DNA from: Streptomyces sp. NBC_01381
GTDB taxonomy: Bacteria; Actinomycetota; Actinomycetes; Streptomycetales; Streptomycetaceae
NCBI RefSeq assembly: GCF_026340305.1
Contig: NZ_JAPEPI010000001.1
Location: 4,216,001 to 4,280,000 of the forward strand
Direction: 5' to 3'
DNA length: 64,000 bases
Shown here: positions 33,494 to 42,002 of the stretch, in pieces
Layout: each line of letters begins with the position of its first letter
Position numbering within the stretch: position 1 is the stretch's first letter
Program-made: the position numbers and the translations under genes
Notes under the pieces: model-generated
Database searches by the model: none
What the model was told of the DNA's origin: nothing
What the model saw: the letters and a program-made list of their open reading frames with translations, nothing else

Positions 33494-33530
33494 AACCCCC
33501 GTCCACTCAGGGCGGGGGTTTTGTCTTGTT
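33494..33530 (+). terminator. Intrinsic terminator after the sigma gene
   Basis: AACCCCCG (33494-33501) pairs with CGGGGGTT (33513-33520) across an 11-base loop, followed by a T-rich run TTGTCTTGTT. It starts 35 bases after the sigma stop. Confidence 0.8.
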
Positions 33531-33612
33531 CGCTACAAGTGCGTGACGCGGTGCCAACATCGCGTGAATGCTCTGTGGCATCGGCCCTGTGCGCGCTGTA
33601 ACGGATCGAGGA

Positions 33613-33647
33613 TTGGTCTTGACCAAGGGTGGGTGCGGGCCTATCGT
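33613..33647 (+). promoter_or_regulatory. Operator-promoter of the GntR gene
   Basis: The dyad TTGGTC-TT-GACCAA (33613-33626) covers the -35 hexamer TTGACC (33619-33624). With a 17-bp spacer it pairs with -10 TATCGT (33642-33647). The expected start is near 33654, leaving a 5' leader of about 72 bases to GTG 33726. The TGGTC/GACCA dyad resembles DasR-type (dre) sites, so the GntR protein encoded downstream may repress itself here. Confidence 0.65.
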
Positions 33648-33725
33648 CGCCAGAGATAGTGCAGGAACCTTTAATAAACAAGGGCGCTTAAACGCCGCCG
33701 GTACACGGCGATTGCGGAGGACAGG

Positions 33726-34487
33726 GTGGGGACCACGCAGTTGGAAACGGCGCCGGAGCCGAAGTACTGGCACCTCAAGACAGTGCTCAGCGAGGCACTC
33801 GACTCCGAGTTCTCCGTCGGCGAGATCCTGCCCAACGAACGTGATCTCGCCGCCCGGTTCGGCGTCGCACGCGCCACGCTCCGTCAGGCGCTCGAGCAAC
33901 TGGAGCTGGAAGGCAGGCTGCAGCGGCGCCGCGGTGTCGGCACGACCGTCGCCCCGCCGCGGATGGGTGTGGCCGTCGGCTCTGCGCAGGGCACATGGCC
34001 GGGCGCGGTCGGCGACGCCTGGCAGCCCGCGGACTGCGCGCCGGCGGTCCCGCCCGCGGAAGTGGCCCGGATGCTTGCGGCCCTCCCGGAGGAGGAGGTG
34101 CACGTGGTGCGCCGCACCCGTGTCTCGCACGGCCAGCCCGTCGCGGCCGAACTCCTCTACGTACCGATGTCATCGGTCCCCGAACTCTCCGCCATCGACG
34201 CCCCGTCGGGACCGGCACGCGCGCGTGCGGTGCTGCGCGAGCTGCAGCGGCTCGGCCTCGAAGGACAGGACCGGGCCGTCGAGCTCGGCTCGGCCCGCGC
34301 GGACGACGCCAAAGCACTCGACCGCCTGCCCGGAGCACCGGTCCTCGTCGTGACGACCCGCTTCTTCTCCGAGGGCCGCACGGCCGCGGTTTCGATGGCG
34401 ACGTACCGCGCCGACACCTGCCGCCTCACCTTCGGCGACGCAGGCGGCGTAGAAATCCACCATGGCCCGGAGCGGCGCGCTTCTTGA
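33726..34487 (+). CDS. GntR/HutC-family regulator (DasR-like)
   Basis: A 253-residue regulator. The winged HTH is at residues 10-75 (NERDLAARFGVARATLRQAL), followed by a UTRA effector domain (about 95-250, HVVRRTRVSHGQPVAAELLYVP). DasR-like members sense amino-sugar phosphates, but the ligand here is not known. GTG 33726 has GGAGGA 8-10 bases upstream. The leader is preceded by a TATCGT/TTGACC promoter with an overlapping TTGGTC dyad, pointing to autorepression. It is followed, convergent, by a ROK gene, another sugar-linked regulator type. Confidence 0.9.
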   Translation: MGTTQLETAPEPKYWHLKTVLSEALDSEFSVGEILPNERDLAARFGVARATLRQALEQLELEGRLQRRRGVGTTVAPPRMGVAVGSAQGTWPGAVGDAWQPADCAPAVPPAEVARMLAALPEEEVHVVRRTRVSHGQPVAAELLYVPMSSVPELSAIDAPSGPARARAVLRELQRLGLEGQDRAVELGSARADDAKALDRLPGAPVLVVTTRFFSEGRTAAVSMATYRADTCRLTFGDAGGVEIHHGPERRAS

Positions 34488-34665
34488 ATCCGGATTGCCC
34501 GGCCGGCGCGGCCTGACGCCGGGCTTCCTTCGCGGTCTCAAGGCCGCGCGTCGCCCTGCGGAACGCCTGCCCGCAACGCGGGCGGGGACGGGCCGGAGCG
34601 CAGCGCTTTCTGTATCTGACCGTCCGGCTTCAGCCGCGGTCTGATGCCGGGCCTCCCGCCCGGCC

Positions 34666-35823
34666 TCAACGCCGTGCGGTGACCGTTCCCTCCACTGCGA
34701 AGAGTTGTTCCTCGACGTGGTCGAGGGCCAGGCGCAGTGCGCCCGTCGCCACCGCGGCCTCGCCGAGCATCGACAAGGCCACCCGTGGCGGGCGCAGGCA
34801 GTAGCGGGCCAGCTCTCGGCGCAGTGGCTCCAGTACGCCGTCGAGGCCGGCCGCCCAGCCGCCCACCACGACCAGCTCGGGGTCCAGGGCGAGTACCAGG
34901 GCCGCCACGTCGTGCACCAGGCGCTGGATGAACCGCTCGACGGCCTGCCGTGCCCGTTCGTCGCCCTCACGCGCGTGCGCGAACACCTCCGCCACCGCCT
35001 GCTCGTCGAGCGGGTGCAGCGGCTCGTCCGTGGTCGAGAGGAGCGTCTCCGGGGTGACGTCACGGCCCAGCAGATGCAGGGCGCCGATCTCGCCGGCCGC
35101 GCCGCCGTAACCGCGGTGCAGACGTCCGCCGATCAGCGCACCGGCTCCCGGGCTGAGACCGGCGAGTACGAAGACGACGTCGTCGACCTCGGTCGCCGCG
35201 CCCTTCCAGTGTTCGGCGACGGCCGCCGTGTTCGCGTCGTTCTCCACCAGGACCGGGCACTTGAACGACCGGCGAAGGCGCTCGCCCAGGGGCAGTCCCG
35301 TCCACTCCGGGAGGGCCGTGCCCAGCCGCACCGTGCCGTCCGCCTCCACGATGCCGGGGCTGCCCACGCCGACCGCGCGCAGTGAGCTGCGGGCGATCCC
35401 CGCGCGGCGCAGAAGGTCCGCGACGGCCGTGCGCAGGCGCTCGATGCGTTCGTCCGCCGGGGCCGTCTCGTCGACGTCCTTGGCCGTCGTGCCGAGCACC
35501 CGGCCGTCGAGGTCCGACAACACCGCGGCCACCCGGTGCGGGCCGATCTCCAGGCCCAGCAGATGGCCTGCTTCGGCGCGGAAGCGGAACCTCCGAGCGG
35601 GCCGCCCCTGGCGTCGCGCCGCGCCTTCCTCGGCGGCGGTCTCCACCACGAGCCCGGCCTCGATGAGCCCTTCGACGACCCCCTCGACGGTGGGCCTGGA
35701 CAAGCCGGTCACCCGCGTGACCTCGGTGAGTGTCGCGAAGTCCGCCGCACGCAGCGCGTGCAGCACCACCGCGGAGTTGATCCGCCGCAGCAGAGAGGGG
35801 TCCCCGCCGGTCAGCCGCCCCAA
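34666..35823 (-). CDS. ROK-family transcriptional regulator
   Basis: A 385-residue protein of the NagC/XylR (ROK) type. An N-terminal MarR-like HTH (about 10-60, LLRRINSAVVLHALRAADFA and SRPTVEGVVEGL) is followed by the ROK sugar-kinase-like fold with LVENDANTAAVAEH near residue 180. The exact zinc-site sequence of ROK kinases is not convincingly present, so it is a regulator rather than a kinase. TTG 35823 is chosen because GGGAGGA lies 7 bases upstream; longer starts to 35937 overlap the -10 element. The effector is probably a sugar, unproven. Confidence 0.88.
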   Translation of the reverse strand: MGRLTGGDPSLLRRINSAVVLHALRAADFATLTEVTRVTGLSRPTVEGVVEGLIEAGLVVETAAEEGAARRQGRPARRFRFRAEAGHLLGLEIGPHRVAAVLSDLDGRVLGTTAKDVDETAPADERIERLRTAVADLLRRAGIARSSLRAVGVGSPGIVEADGTVRLGTALPEWTGLPLGERLRRSFKCPVLVENDANTAAVAEHWKGAATEVDDVVFVLAGLSPGAGALIGGRLHRGYGGAAGEIGALHLLGRDVTPETLLSTTDEPLHPLDEQAVAEVFAHAREGDERARQAVERFIQRLVHDVAALVLALDPELVVVGGWAAGLDGVLEPLRRELARYCLRPPRVALSMLGEAAVATGALRLALDHVEEQLFAVEGTVTARR

Positions 35824-35858
35824 CGTCCGTCCTCCCAGCTCGTGCGCATGATGGGCGG

Positions 35859-35864
35859 ATCGTA
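35859..35864 (-). promoter_or_regulatory. -10 element TACGAT of the ROK gene
   Basis: A TANNNT hexamer 35 bases before TTG 35823, consistent with a conventional leader containing the GGGAGGA ribosome-binding site. Confidence 0.4.
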
Positions 35865-35974
35865 CTCGCCGGGGCGGACCCCTGCGAGTGCCGGGCCCGT
35901 CCGTTACGGAGAGTGCCGGTCGGCGCCCTTCATCCAAGTGCCCCTCATCCAGCCCCGCTGCATCAAGGCGCCCC

Positions 35975-36637
35975 TCATCCTGGCGCGACGAAACCGGATT
36001 CGTACGCGGCGATCACCGCCTGCGTCCGGTCGCGGGCCCCCAGCTTGCCGAGCACGGAACTGACATGGGACTTGACCGTCTCGGCGCCGACGATCAGCTC
36101 CGCGGCGATCTCCGCGTTCGACAGACCGCGCGCCATAAGGCGCAGCACGTCCGCCTCGCGTTCGGTCAGCGCCGCCCGGTCGAGCGTGTCCCGCGCCGCC
36201 GCATTGCCGGGGCGGCGCCCGTACTCGCCCGCGAGCTGCCGCACCGCCGCAGGGAACAGCAGGGACTCGCCCTCCGCGACCAGACGGACCGCGTTCACGA
36301 TCTCGGCGGGCCTGGCCCGCTTGAGCAGGAAACCGTCGGCGCCCGCGCGCAGCGCCTCGTACACGTACTCGTCGTTCTCGAAGGTCGTCACCACGAGGAT
36401 CTTCGGCGGGTCCTGCACCGTGCGAAGGACCGCGCGGGTGGCCTCGATGCCGTCGAGGAGCGGCATGCGCACGTCCATCGCGACCACGTCGGGCCGCAGC
36501 TGCCGCACCAGGGGGATCACCGCGGCGCCGTCGGCCGCCTCGCCGACCACCTCGATGTCGGGCTGCGCCTCCAGAACGGCGCGCAGGCCCGTGCGTACGA
36601 GGGGTTCGTCGTCGACCAGGAGCACTGTGACCGGCAT
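35975..36637 (-). CDS. NarL/LuxR-type response regulator
   Basis: A 220-residue two-component regulator. The receiver domain spans residues 1-120, with a phosphorylation Asp in VVAMDVRMPLLDG and a switch Lys in GFLLKRARP. A LuxR HTH lies at about 150-215 (LTEREADVLRLMARGLSNAEIA). It is 14 bases downstream of the kinase gene and immediately next to an ABC exporter, so it probably controls that exporter in response to an envelope or antibiotic signal. Confidence 0.94.
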   Translation of the reverse strand: MPVTVLLVDDEPLVRTGLRAVLEAQPDIEVVGEAADGAAVIPLVRQLRPDVVAMDVRMPLLDGIEATRAVLRTVQDPPKILVVTTFENDEYVYEALRAGADGFLLKRARPAEIVNAVRLVAEGESLLFPAAVRQLAGEYGRRPGNAAARDTLDRAALTEREADVLRLMARGLSNAEIAAELIVGAETVKSHVSSVLGKLGARDRTQAVIAAYESGFVAPG

Positions 36638-36651
36638 CCGGTCAGCGTAGA

Positions 36652-37866
36652 TCACCCCAGCGGCAGTTCGACGTGCACCTGCCATTCGCCGTCGTACGGA
36701 CCCGTGGTGGCCCGGCCGCCGAGCAGCGTGGCGCGCTCGCGGATGCCGCGCAGACCGCTGCCGCCCCGCCCGGTCGCCGGTGTTCCGGCGGGCAGCGCGT
36801 TGCGCACGTCCATGTCCAGGACCCCGTCGTCGACCGCGATCCGCACCCGCACCGGGACCGGACCGGAGTGGCGCAGCACGTTGGTGAGGGACTCCTGGAG
36901 CATGCGATAGCCCTCGCGCGACACCGGTCCGGGGACGCTCTCCAGGGGGCCCGTCATCTCGGTGTCGACCTTCGCTCCCGAGGCGCGCGCGGACTCCAGG
37001 AGGCGTTCGGCGTCGGCGAGCGTGGGGCGACGGTTCGCGGGCCGCTCGTCCTCGCGCAGCACCCGCAGGACACGCTCCAGGTCTTCGAGGGCGGCCCTGC
37101 CGGTCTCCTCGATCGCGTCGAGGGCGCGGTCGGTGAACTCGGGGTCGGCGGCGGCCCGCGCGGCGCCCGCCTGGACGACCGCGACGGTCAGCGCGTGACC
37201 GATGGAGTCGTGCAGCTCCCGCGCGATCCGGGTGCGTTCGAGGAGCTGCTCCGTGCGCTCCTCCAGGGCGGCAAGCCGCTCGGAGGGCGAGGGGCCGAGG
37301 AGCCTGCGGGCGGCGGCGGTCATCAGCCGGCCCGCCACCACGACCACCGCCATGAGCACCAGGAGGGGGATCGGCACGAGCAGCGCGTTGGCCCAGCCCT
37401 GTCCGGGCAGCGGGACGAGCAGGCCCGAGGTCTGCGGAGGTTCCGTCGACGCTCCCAGCAGGGCCAGGGCGGACCCTAGACACTGGAGGGTGACGAACGA
37501 GGCCGCGCACCCCGCCTCCAGGCGCAGCACGAGCCACACCGCGGTCCTCCCACGGTCGCTCCATGAAGCAGAGGGCGTCACGGAGATGCCGGAGTCCTCA
37601 CCACCGCCCTTCACGCGCGCGTGCTGCCCGGGAATGAGCATCAGGCGTGCCTGGAGCCCCTCCGCCCGGCGCATGGCGGGCACCAGGGCCGCCGAGGCGA
37701 CCAGCGGAATGGGCAGCACCACGATCAGTATCCAGTCGCCGAACGAGGGCTTGACCACGCCGGGGAAGATGAACGCGCAGATCAGTGCCATGCCCGCGCC
37801 GATGAGCATGTGCAGCCACCGGGTGTAGGTGACGGCGCGCGTGAGAGGCCTGAAGAAGCGGGGCAT
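36652..37866 (-). CDS. Sensor histidine kinase (HisKA_3)
   Basis: A 404-residue kinase with several membrane segments in residues 12-180, a phospho-acceptor His in RIARELHDSIGHALTVAV (near 220) and a HATPase_c domain ending in SGLRGIRERATLLGG. There is no large extracellular sensor domain, which fits intramembrane-sensing kinases paired with LuxR regulators and ABC exporters. The ABC ATPase and permease genes are divergent at 37975. Confidence 0.93.
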   Translation of the reverse strand: MPRFFRPLTRAVTYTRWLHMLIGAGMALICAFIFPGVVKPSFGDWILIVVLPIPLVASAALVPAMRRAEGLQARLMLIPGQHARVKGGGEDSGISVTPSASWSDRGRTAVWLVLRLEAGCAASFVTLQCLGSALALLGASTEPPQTSGLLVPLPGQGWANALLVPIPLLVLMAVVVVAGRLMTAAARRLLGPSPSERLAALEERTEQLLERTRIARELHDSIGHALTVAVVQAGAARAAADPEFTDRALDAIEETGRAALEDLERVLRVLREDERPANRRPTLADAERLLESARASGAKVDTEMTGPLESVPGPVSREGYRMLQESLTNVLRHSGPVPVRVRIAVDDGVLDMDVRNALPAGTPATGRGGSGLRGIRERATLLGGRATTGPYDGEWQVHVELPLG

Positions 37867-37974
37867 CCCGTCATCGTGCCAGGCGGGAGGCGGCGCACGG
37901 CTCCCCCGTGAGGGGGAGAGGGAATCCCCGGGCGGGGGAAGCCCCGATGACTCCGCGGCCGCGAGGCTGGGCCC

Positions 37975-38907
37975 ATGACCAGCATCGACGTCCAAGAGCT
38001 CACCAAGGAGTACGGCACCACCCGCGCGGTCGACGGACTGACGTTCACCGTCCGGCCCGGCCGGGTCACCGGATTCCTCGGCCCCAACGGCGCCGGCAAG
38101 TCCACCACCATGCGCCTCCTCCTCGGCCTCGACCGGCCCACCTCGGGGACCGCGACGGTCGGCGGCCGCTCCTACGCGTCCCTCGACGAACCCCTGCGCC
38201 ACGTGGGAGCGCTGCTCGACGCCCAGGCCGCCCACGGCTCGCGCACCGCACGCAACCATCTGCTCGCCCTCGCCGTCAGCAACCGCATCGCCGTGCGCCG
38301 CGTGGACGAGGTCCTGGAGGAGACGGGGCTCACCAAGGTGGCCGGGCGCCGCATCAAGACGTACTCCCTGGGCATGCGCCAGCGCCTGGGCATCGCGGGC
38401 GCGCTGCTCGGCGACCCGCGCGTCGTGCTCCTGGACGAGCCGTCCAACGGCCTGGACCCCGAAGGCATCATCTGGATCCGCGAGTTGATGCGCAGGCTCG
38501 CCCGCGAGGGCCGCACGGTGCTTGTGTCCAGCCATCTCATGAACGAGACGGCCACGTTCGCCGACGACCTCGTCGTCCTCGGCAGGGGAAGGCTGCTCGC
38601 CGACTCCTCGATGCGGGATTTCATCGAGGCCCACAGCAGGCCCCGGGTCAGGCTGCGCACTCCGGAGCACGACCGCCTGCGCGATGTCCTGGCTGGAAAG
38701 GGGCACGCGTTGGTGGCGGGGGACGACGGCCGCTGGAGCGTCGACGGAGTGAAGGCCGAGGAGATCGGTTCGATCGCGGCCGGGCACGGCATCCCCATCC
38801 TTGAACTCTCCGACGAGCAGGCCTCCTTGGAGCAGGCGTATCTCTCCCTCACGGCCGGCGACACCGAGTTCGCGGCCGCCGCACCCAAGCCCCGCCAGGA
38901 GGCCTGA
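37975..38907 (+). CDS. ABC transporter ATP-binding protein (drug-export type)
   Basis: A 310-residue ATPase of the DrrA/CcmA type. Walker A is GPNGAGKSTT (near 40), the signature is YSLGMRQRLGIAGALL and Walker B is RVVLLDEPSNGLDPEG. The C-terminal about 90 residues form the usual regulatory tail. It partners with the membrane protein encoded 2 bases downstream. Beside a two-component system, this looks like an inducible exporter for an antimicrobial compound. Confidence 0.95.
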   Translation: MTSIDVQELTKEYGTTRAVDGLTFTVRPGRVTGFLGPNGAGKSTTMRLLLGLDRPTSGTATVGGRSYASLDEPLRHVGALLDAQAAHGSRTARNHLLALAVSNRIAVRRVDEVLEETGLTKVAGRRIKTYSLGMRQRLGIAGALLGDPRVVLLDEPSNGLDPEGIIWIRELMRRLAREGRTVLVSSHLMNETATFADDLVVLGRGRLLADSSMRDFIEAHSRPRVRLRTPEHDRLRDVLAGKGHALVAGDDGRWSVDGVKAEEIGSIAAGHGIPILELSDEQASLEQAYLSLTAGDTEFAAAAPKPRQEA

Positions 38908-38909
38908 CC

Positions 38910-39647
38910 ATGTCGACGACCGCCGTGCTCCACTCGGAGTGGATCAAGATCAAGTCGGTGCGGGCCAGCCTCGGTTCGCTGATCTCCGTCTTCGTCGCCA
39001 CCGCCGCCATCACGGTCCTCGCGTTCGCCGCGGTCGGCGAGGCGGAGTCGGACAACGCCGACTTCGAACCGCTCTTCGGCGCCTTCTACGCGCTCAACTT
39101 CGGCCAGATCGCGGCCATCAGCTTCGGTACGACGGCGATGTCGTCCGAGTACGTGAACGGCGCCCTGCGGATCTCGCTCTCCGCGGTGCCGAGGAGAGGG
39201 CTCTTCTACGGCGCCAAGGTCGCCGTGGTCGGCGCGCTCGCCCTGGCCACGGGGATCGTCACCAGCTTCGCGGCGTTCCTGTCCGGGCAGGCCTTCATGG
39301 GGGACGCGGCCATCGGCCTCGGCCATGACGGGGCGGTGCGCGCGTGCGTCGGCGGCGGGATCTACCTCGCCCTCATGGCGCTGCTCGCGGCGGGACTGAC
39401 CATGGTGCTGCGCAGCGGAGTCGCGGTCCTGAGCATTCTCATCCCCTTCACGCTGATCGTGTCCTTCGTGGTCGGGGACGTGGCGAGCGGAGTCGCCGGC
39501 TACCTGCCCGACAAGGCGGGCCAGCAGGTGCTCCACGAGGACCCGACCGGAACGCTCGGCCCCTGGGCGGGACTTGCCGTCTCGGCGGCGTGGGCGGCGG
39601 CCGCGCTGCTCGCCGGGTGGTGGGCGGTGCGGCGGCGCGACGCGTGA
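38910..39647 (+). CDS. ABC-2 type permease
   Basis: A 245-residue membrane protein with about six hydrophobic segments. The N-terminal HSEWIKIKSVRASLGSLISV and MSSEYVNGALRISLSAVPRR loop are typical of ABC-2 exporter permeases. Starts 2 bases after the ATPase stop. No catalytic motif; it forms the export pore with the ATPase. Confidence 0.93.
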   Translation: MSTTAVLHSEWIKIKSVRASLGSLISVFVATAAITVLAFAAVGEAESDNADFEPLFGAFYALNFGQIAAISFGTTAMSSEYVNGALRISLSAVPRRGLFYGAKVAVVGALALATGIVTSFAAFLSGQAFMGDAAIGLGHDGAVRACVGGGIYLALMALLAAGLTMVLRSGVAVLSILIPFTLIVSFVVGDVASGVAGYLPDKAGQQVLHEDPTGTLGPWAGLAVSAAWAAAALLAGWWAVRRRDA

Positions 39648-39742
39648 GACGGAGGCGCGAGGCGTGAGACGGGCGGCCGGAATGTGACCTCCGGGGCCTG
39701 GCAGCGGGCCAGTTGTCAGTGGTGGCCGCTTTACTGGATGTC

Positions 39743-40198
39743 ATGAGTACGGCACAGCATCTCGCCACGATCGACCTGCTGTGCTCCCGGGAGTTCCCCG
39801 CGGAGCACGGCAGGTCGGACGCGGGCGCCGGCGGTCCCGGCTATCACATCGCCGAGTTACTCACGAGCGAGGACTTCTGGGAGGACGACGGCACCGCGTG
39901 GGAGGCGGCCGAGGAGCAGTACGAGGCCGAGCGCGACGGCCTCTCGGTGCTCCTGACCGACCGCTGGGGAGCGCCGGACCTGTTCAGCCTCGCCGGCCTC
40001 TTCGAGCGGACGCTGAGCGGCGGCGAGGACGGCGCGGGCGAGGACATGCCGGAGCCGTGGGGCTCGCTGAGCTCCTCGGTGCCGGACCTGCACCTGTGGC
40101 GCGTCGACGGGCGGTGGGTGGCCCTCGGCGTCTCCCAGTGGGACAAGGAGCTGCCGTTCCAGCTCATAGCCGTCGTCACGGAGATCGATCCGCCGTAG
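39743..40198 (+). CDS. Acidic small protein with a TTA codon (possible bldA target)
   Basis: A 151-residue acidic soluble protein of no family I recognise; SQWDKELPFQLIAVVTEID ends the sequence. The Leu codon at 39857-39859 is TTA, the codon read by the rare tRNA encoded by bldA in Streptomyces, so expression may depend on development. ATG 39743 is chosen over an upstream start at 39713 because it begins MSTAQHLATIDLLCS. Its 3' end overlaps the convergent GNAT gene by 23 bases. Confidence 0.65.
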   Translation: MSTAQHLATIDLLCSREFPAEHGRSDAGAGGPGYHIAELLTSEDFWEDDGTAWEAAEEQYEAERDGLSVLLTDRWGAPDLFSLAGLFERTLSGGEDGAGEDMPEPWGSLSSSVPDLHLWRVDGRWVALGVSQWDKELPFQLIAVVTEIDPP

Positions 40199-40721
40199 CG
40201 GACGCGGTGACCGCGTGCACCCGGACGGGGCGCCCGCAGGCGGGATCCACGGTCCCCCGCTCCACGCGCATGCCGAGCTTGTTCATGACGCGCTCCGACG
40301 CGTCGTTGCCCACCTGGACGATGCTGACGATCCGCTCCAGGCCGCGGTCGCCCAGACCGAAGTCGAGCGCGGCGCGCGCCGCCTCGGTGGCCAGGCCCCG
40401 CCCCCAGAAAGGGCGGCCGAGACGCCAGCCGATCTCGACGGCAGGCAGCACCTCGGGCAGGTAGTGCGGCACGGACAGACCGGTGAACCCGGCGAGTTCA
40501 CCGGTGGCACGGACCTCCACGGCGAAAAGGCCGAACCCCTCGGTCTCCCACCCGTGTTCCCACAGCGCCAGGCTGCTCCGCGTCTGCTCCTCCTGGTCGC
40601 GCACCGAACCGTCGCCGATCCAGCGCATCACCTCAGGGTCGGAGTTGATCGTGGTCATCGGGGCGATGTCGGCCTCGCGCCAGCGTCGGAGCAGGAGACG
40701 CGGCGTGAGCAGCACGGTCAC
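40176..40721 (-). CDS. RimJ/RimL-type GNAT acetyltransferase
   Basis: A 181-residue acetyltransferase. LLTPRLLLRRWREADIAPM starts it, and the acetyl-CoA loop is RPFWGRGLATEAARAALDF (near residue 104). GTG 40721 overlaps the upstream hydratase stop (GTGA), so the two are translationally coupled. Target is unknown. The function probably has nothing to do with propionate metabolism despite the coupling. Confidence 0.9.
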   Translation of the reverse strand: MTVLLTPRLLLRRWREADIAPMTTINSDPEVMRWIGDGSVRDQEEQTRSSLALWEHGWETEGFGLFAVEVRATGELAGFTGLSVPHYLPEVLPAVEIGWRLGRPFWGRGLATEAARAALDFGLGDRGLERIVSIVQVGNDASERVMNKLGMRVERGTVDPACGRPVRVHAVTASATADRSP

Positions 40722-41791
40722 CGGGTGCCGTCCGCGGGGGCAAGGCCAAGACCCTCGCCGTGCCGTTCGAAGTGGCGGACCACCTCGGCGTCGGTCACCT
40801 GGGCGAGTTCGGCGGGGGACCAGTGCGGGTCGCGATCCTTGTCCACGACCTGGGCGCGGATGCCCTCGACCATGTCCGGTGCGGTGATCGCGGTGCGGGA
40901 GACGCGGTACTCCTGCTCGAGCACGTGCTCAAGAGTGGCGAGCGCGCGGGCCCGGCGCAGCGAGGCGAGCGTGACCTTCAAGGACGTGGGGGACTTGGCG
41001 AGGACGGTCTCGGCCGCCTCCTTGGCCGCCGGGTCGCCGGAGTCGTACAGCCGGCCGACGATCTCCTCGACCGAGTCGGCGGCGTAACAGGCGTCGATCC
41101 ACTCGCGGTGCGCGGCCAGTTCACCCTCGGGCGCGGTGGTCGCGTACGTGCCGAGCACATCGTCCACGTCCGAGTCGGCCAGCGCCCCGGTGAACTCCGC
41201 GACGCGCTCCGAAGGTACGTAGTGGTCGGCGAGGCCGCACAGCAGCGCGTCCGCCGCGCCCACCGCGGTGCCGGTCAGCGCGAGATGGGTGCCGAGCTCG
41301 CCGGGCGTCCGCGTCAGCAGATAGGTGCCGCCGACGTCCGGCACGAAGCCGATGCCGGTCTCCGGCATGGCGATCCGGGACCGCTCGGTGACGATCCGCA
41401 CGCCGCCGTGCGCCGATACTCCGACACCGCCGCCCATCACGATGCCGTCCATCACGGCGACGTACGGCTTCGGGAAGCGGGCGATCCGTGCGTTGAGCCG
41501 GTACTCGTCGCGCCAGAAGGCCACCGAGGCGGCGCCGCCGCCCGCGCGGATGTCGTCGTGGATGGAGCGGATGTCACCCCCGGCGCACAGCCCCCGCTCA
41601 CCGGCCCCGGTGAGCACCACGGTCCGAATCGCGTCGTCCCGCTCCCACGCGGCGAGGGCGTCGTCCATGAGACGCACCATGTCGTGGTTGAGGGCGTTGA
41701 TGGCGCGCGGCCGGTTGAGGACGATGTGTCCTGCGCGGCCGTGGGTGTGGAACAGAACCGGGGCGGTGGCGTCGACGGAGTCGGGCGTCAT
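40718..41791 (-). CDS. Enoyl-CoA hydratase family, likely 3-hydroxyisobutyryl-CoA hydrolase
   Basis: A 357-residue crotonase-fold enzyme. HIVLNRPRAINALNHDM lies near residue 20, GAGERGLCAGGDI near residue 61 and GIVMGGGVGVSAHGG near residue 112. MPETGIGFVPDVGGTYLL near residue 137 matches hydroxyisobutyryl-CoA hydrolases of valine breakdown. The length also fits that group better than ordinary hydratases (about 260 residues). Its product leads into propionyl-CoA metabolism, matching MutA/MutB/MeaB upstream. ATG 41791 has GGAG upstream; an upstream reading frame runs into the dispersed repeat and is not real. Confidence 0.9.
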   Translation of the reverse strand: MTPDSVDATAPVLFHTHGRAGHIVLNRPRAINALNHDMVRLMDDALAAWERDDAIRTVVLTGAGERGLCAGGDIRSIHDDIRAGGGAASVAFWRDEYRLNARIARFPKPYVAVMDGIVMGGGVGVSAHGGVRIVTERSRIAMPETGIGFVPDVGGTYLLTRTPGELGTHLALTGTAVGAADALLCGLADHYVPSERVAEFTGALADSDVDDVLGTYATTAPEGELAAHREWIDACYAADSVEEIVGRLYDSGDPAAKEAAETVLAKSPTSLKVTLASLRRARALATLEHVLEQEYRVSRTAITAPDMVEGIRAQVVDKDRDPHWSPAELAQVTDAEVVRHFERHGEGLGLAPADGTR

Positions 41792-41918
41792 GGGGTGAGC
41801 TAGCTCCTTCGCTGGGCGTTTGGGGGTGAAAGCACGCGTGCGGACGGCTGTCACATTGCCCGAGCCTAAGGCGTGAGCGCGAGGGAGGGCGGTCGGCCCC
41901 CGCAGGCCGCGGGCCGCG

Positions 41919-41981
41919 CCCGAAGGGGCGCGGGGCTGTGACATGTGCGGCTCCGCCGCGTGGGCGCGACCAGCCACGACG
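41919..41981 (-). repeat. 63-bp dispersed element, copy 2
   Basis: Identical over 63 bases, on the other strand, to 12473-12535. It begins 22 bases after the meaB stop in the direction of transcription, and its GCGCCC/GGGCGC ends fold. Same orientation relative to the upstream stop codon as copy 1. Confidence 0.9.
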
Positions 41982-42002
41982 TACCCGCAGCGGGAAACCG
42001 GC

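Noticed and set aside
40718..41977. Longer start for the hydratase upstream of ATG 41791
   Set aside because: The added residues come from the dispersed repeat read in frame and do not fit the family.
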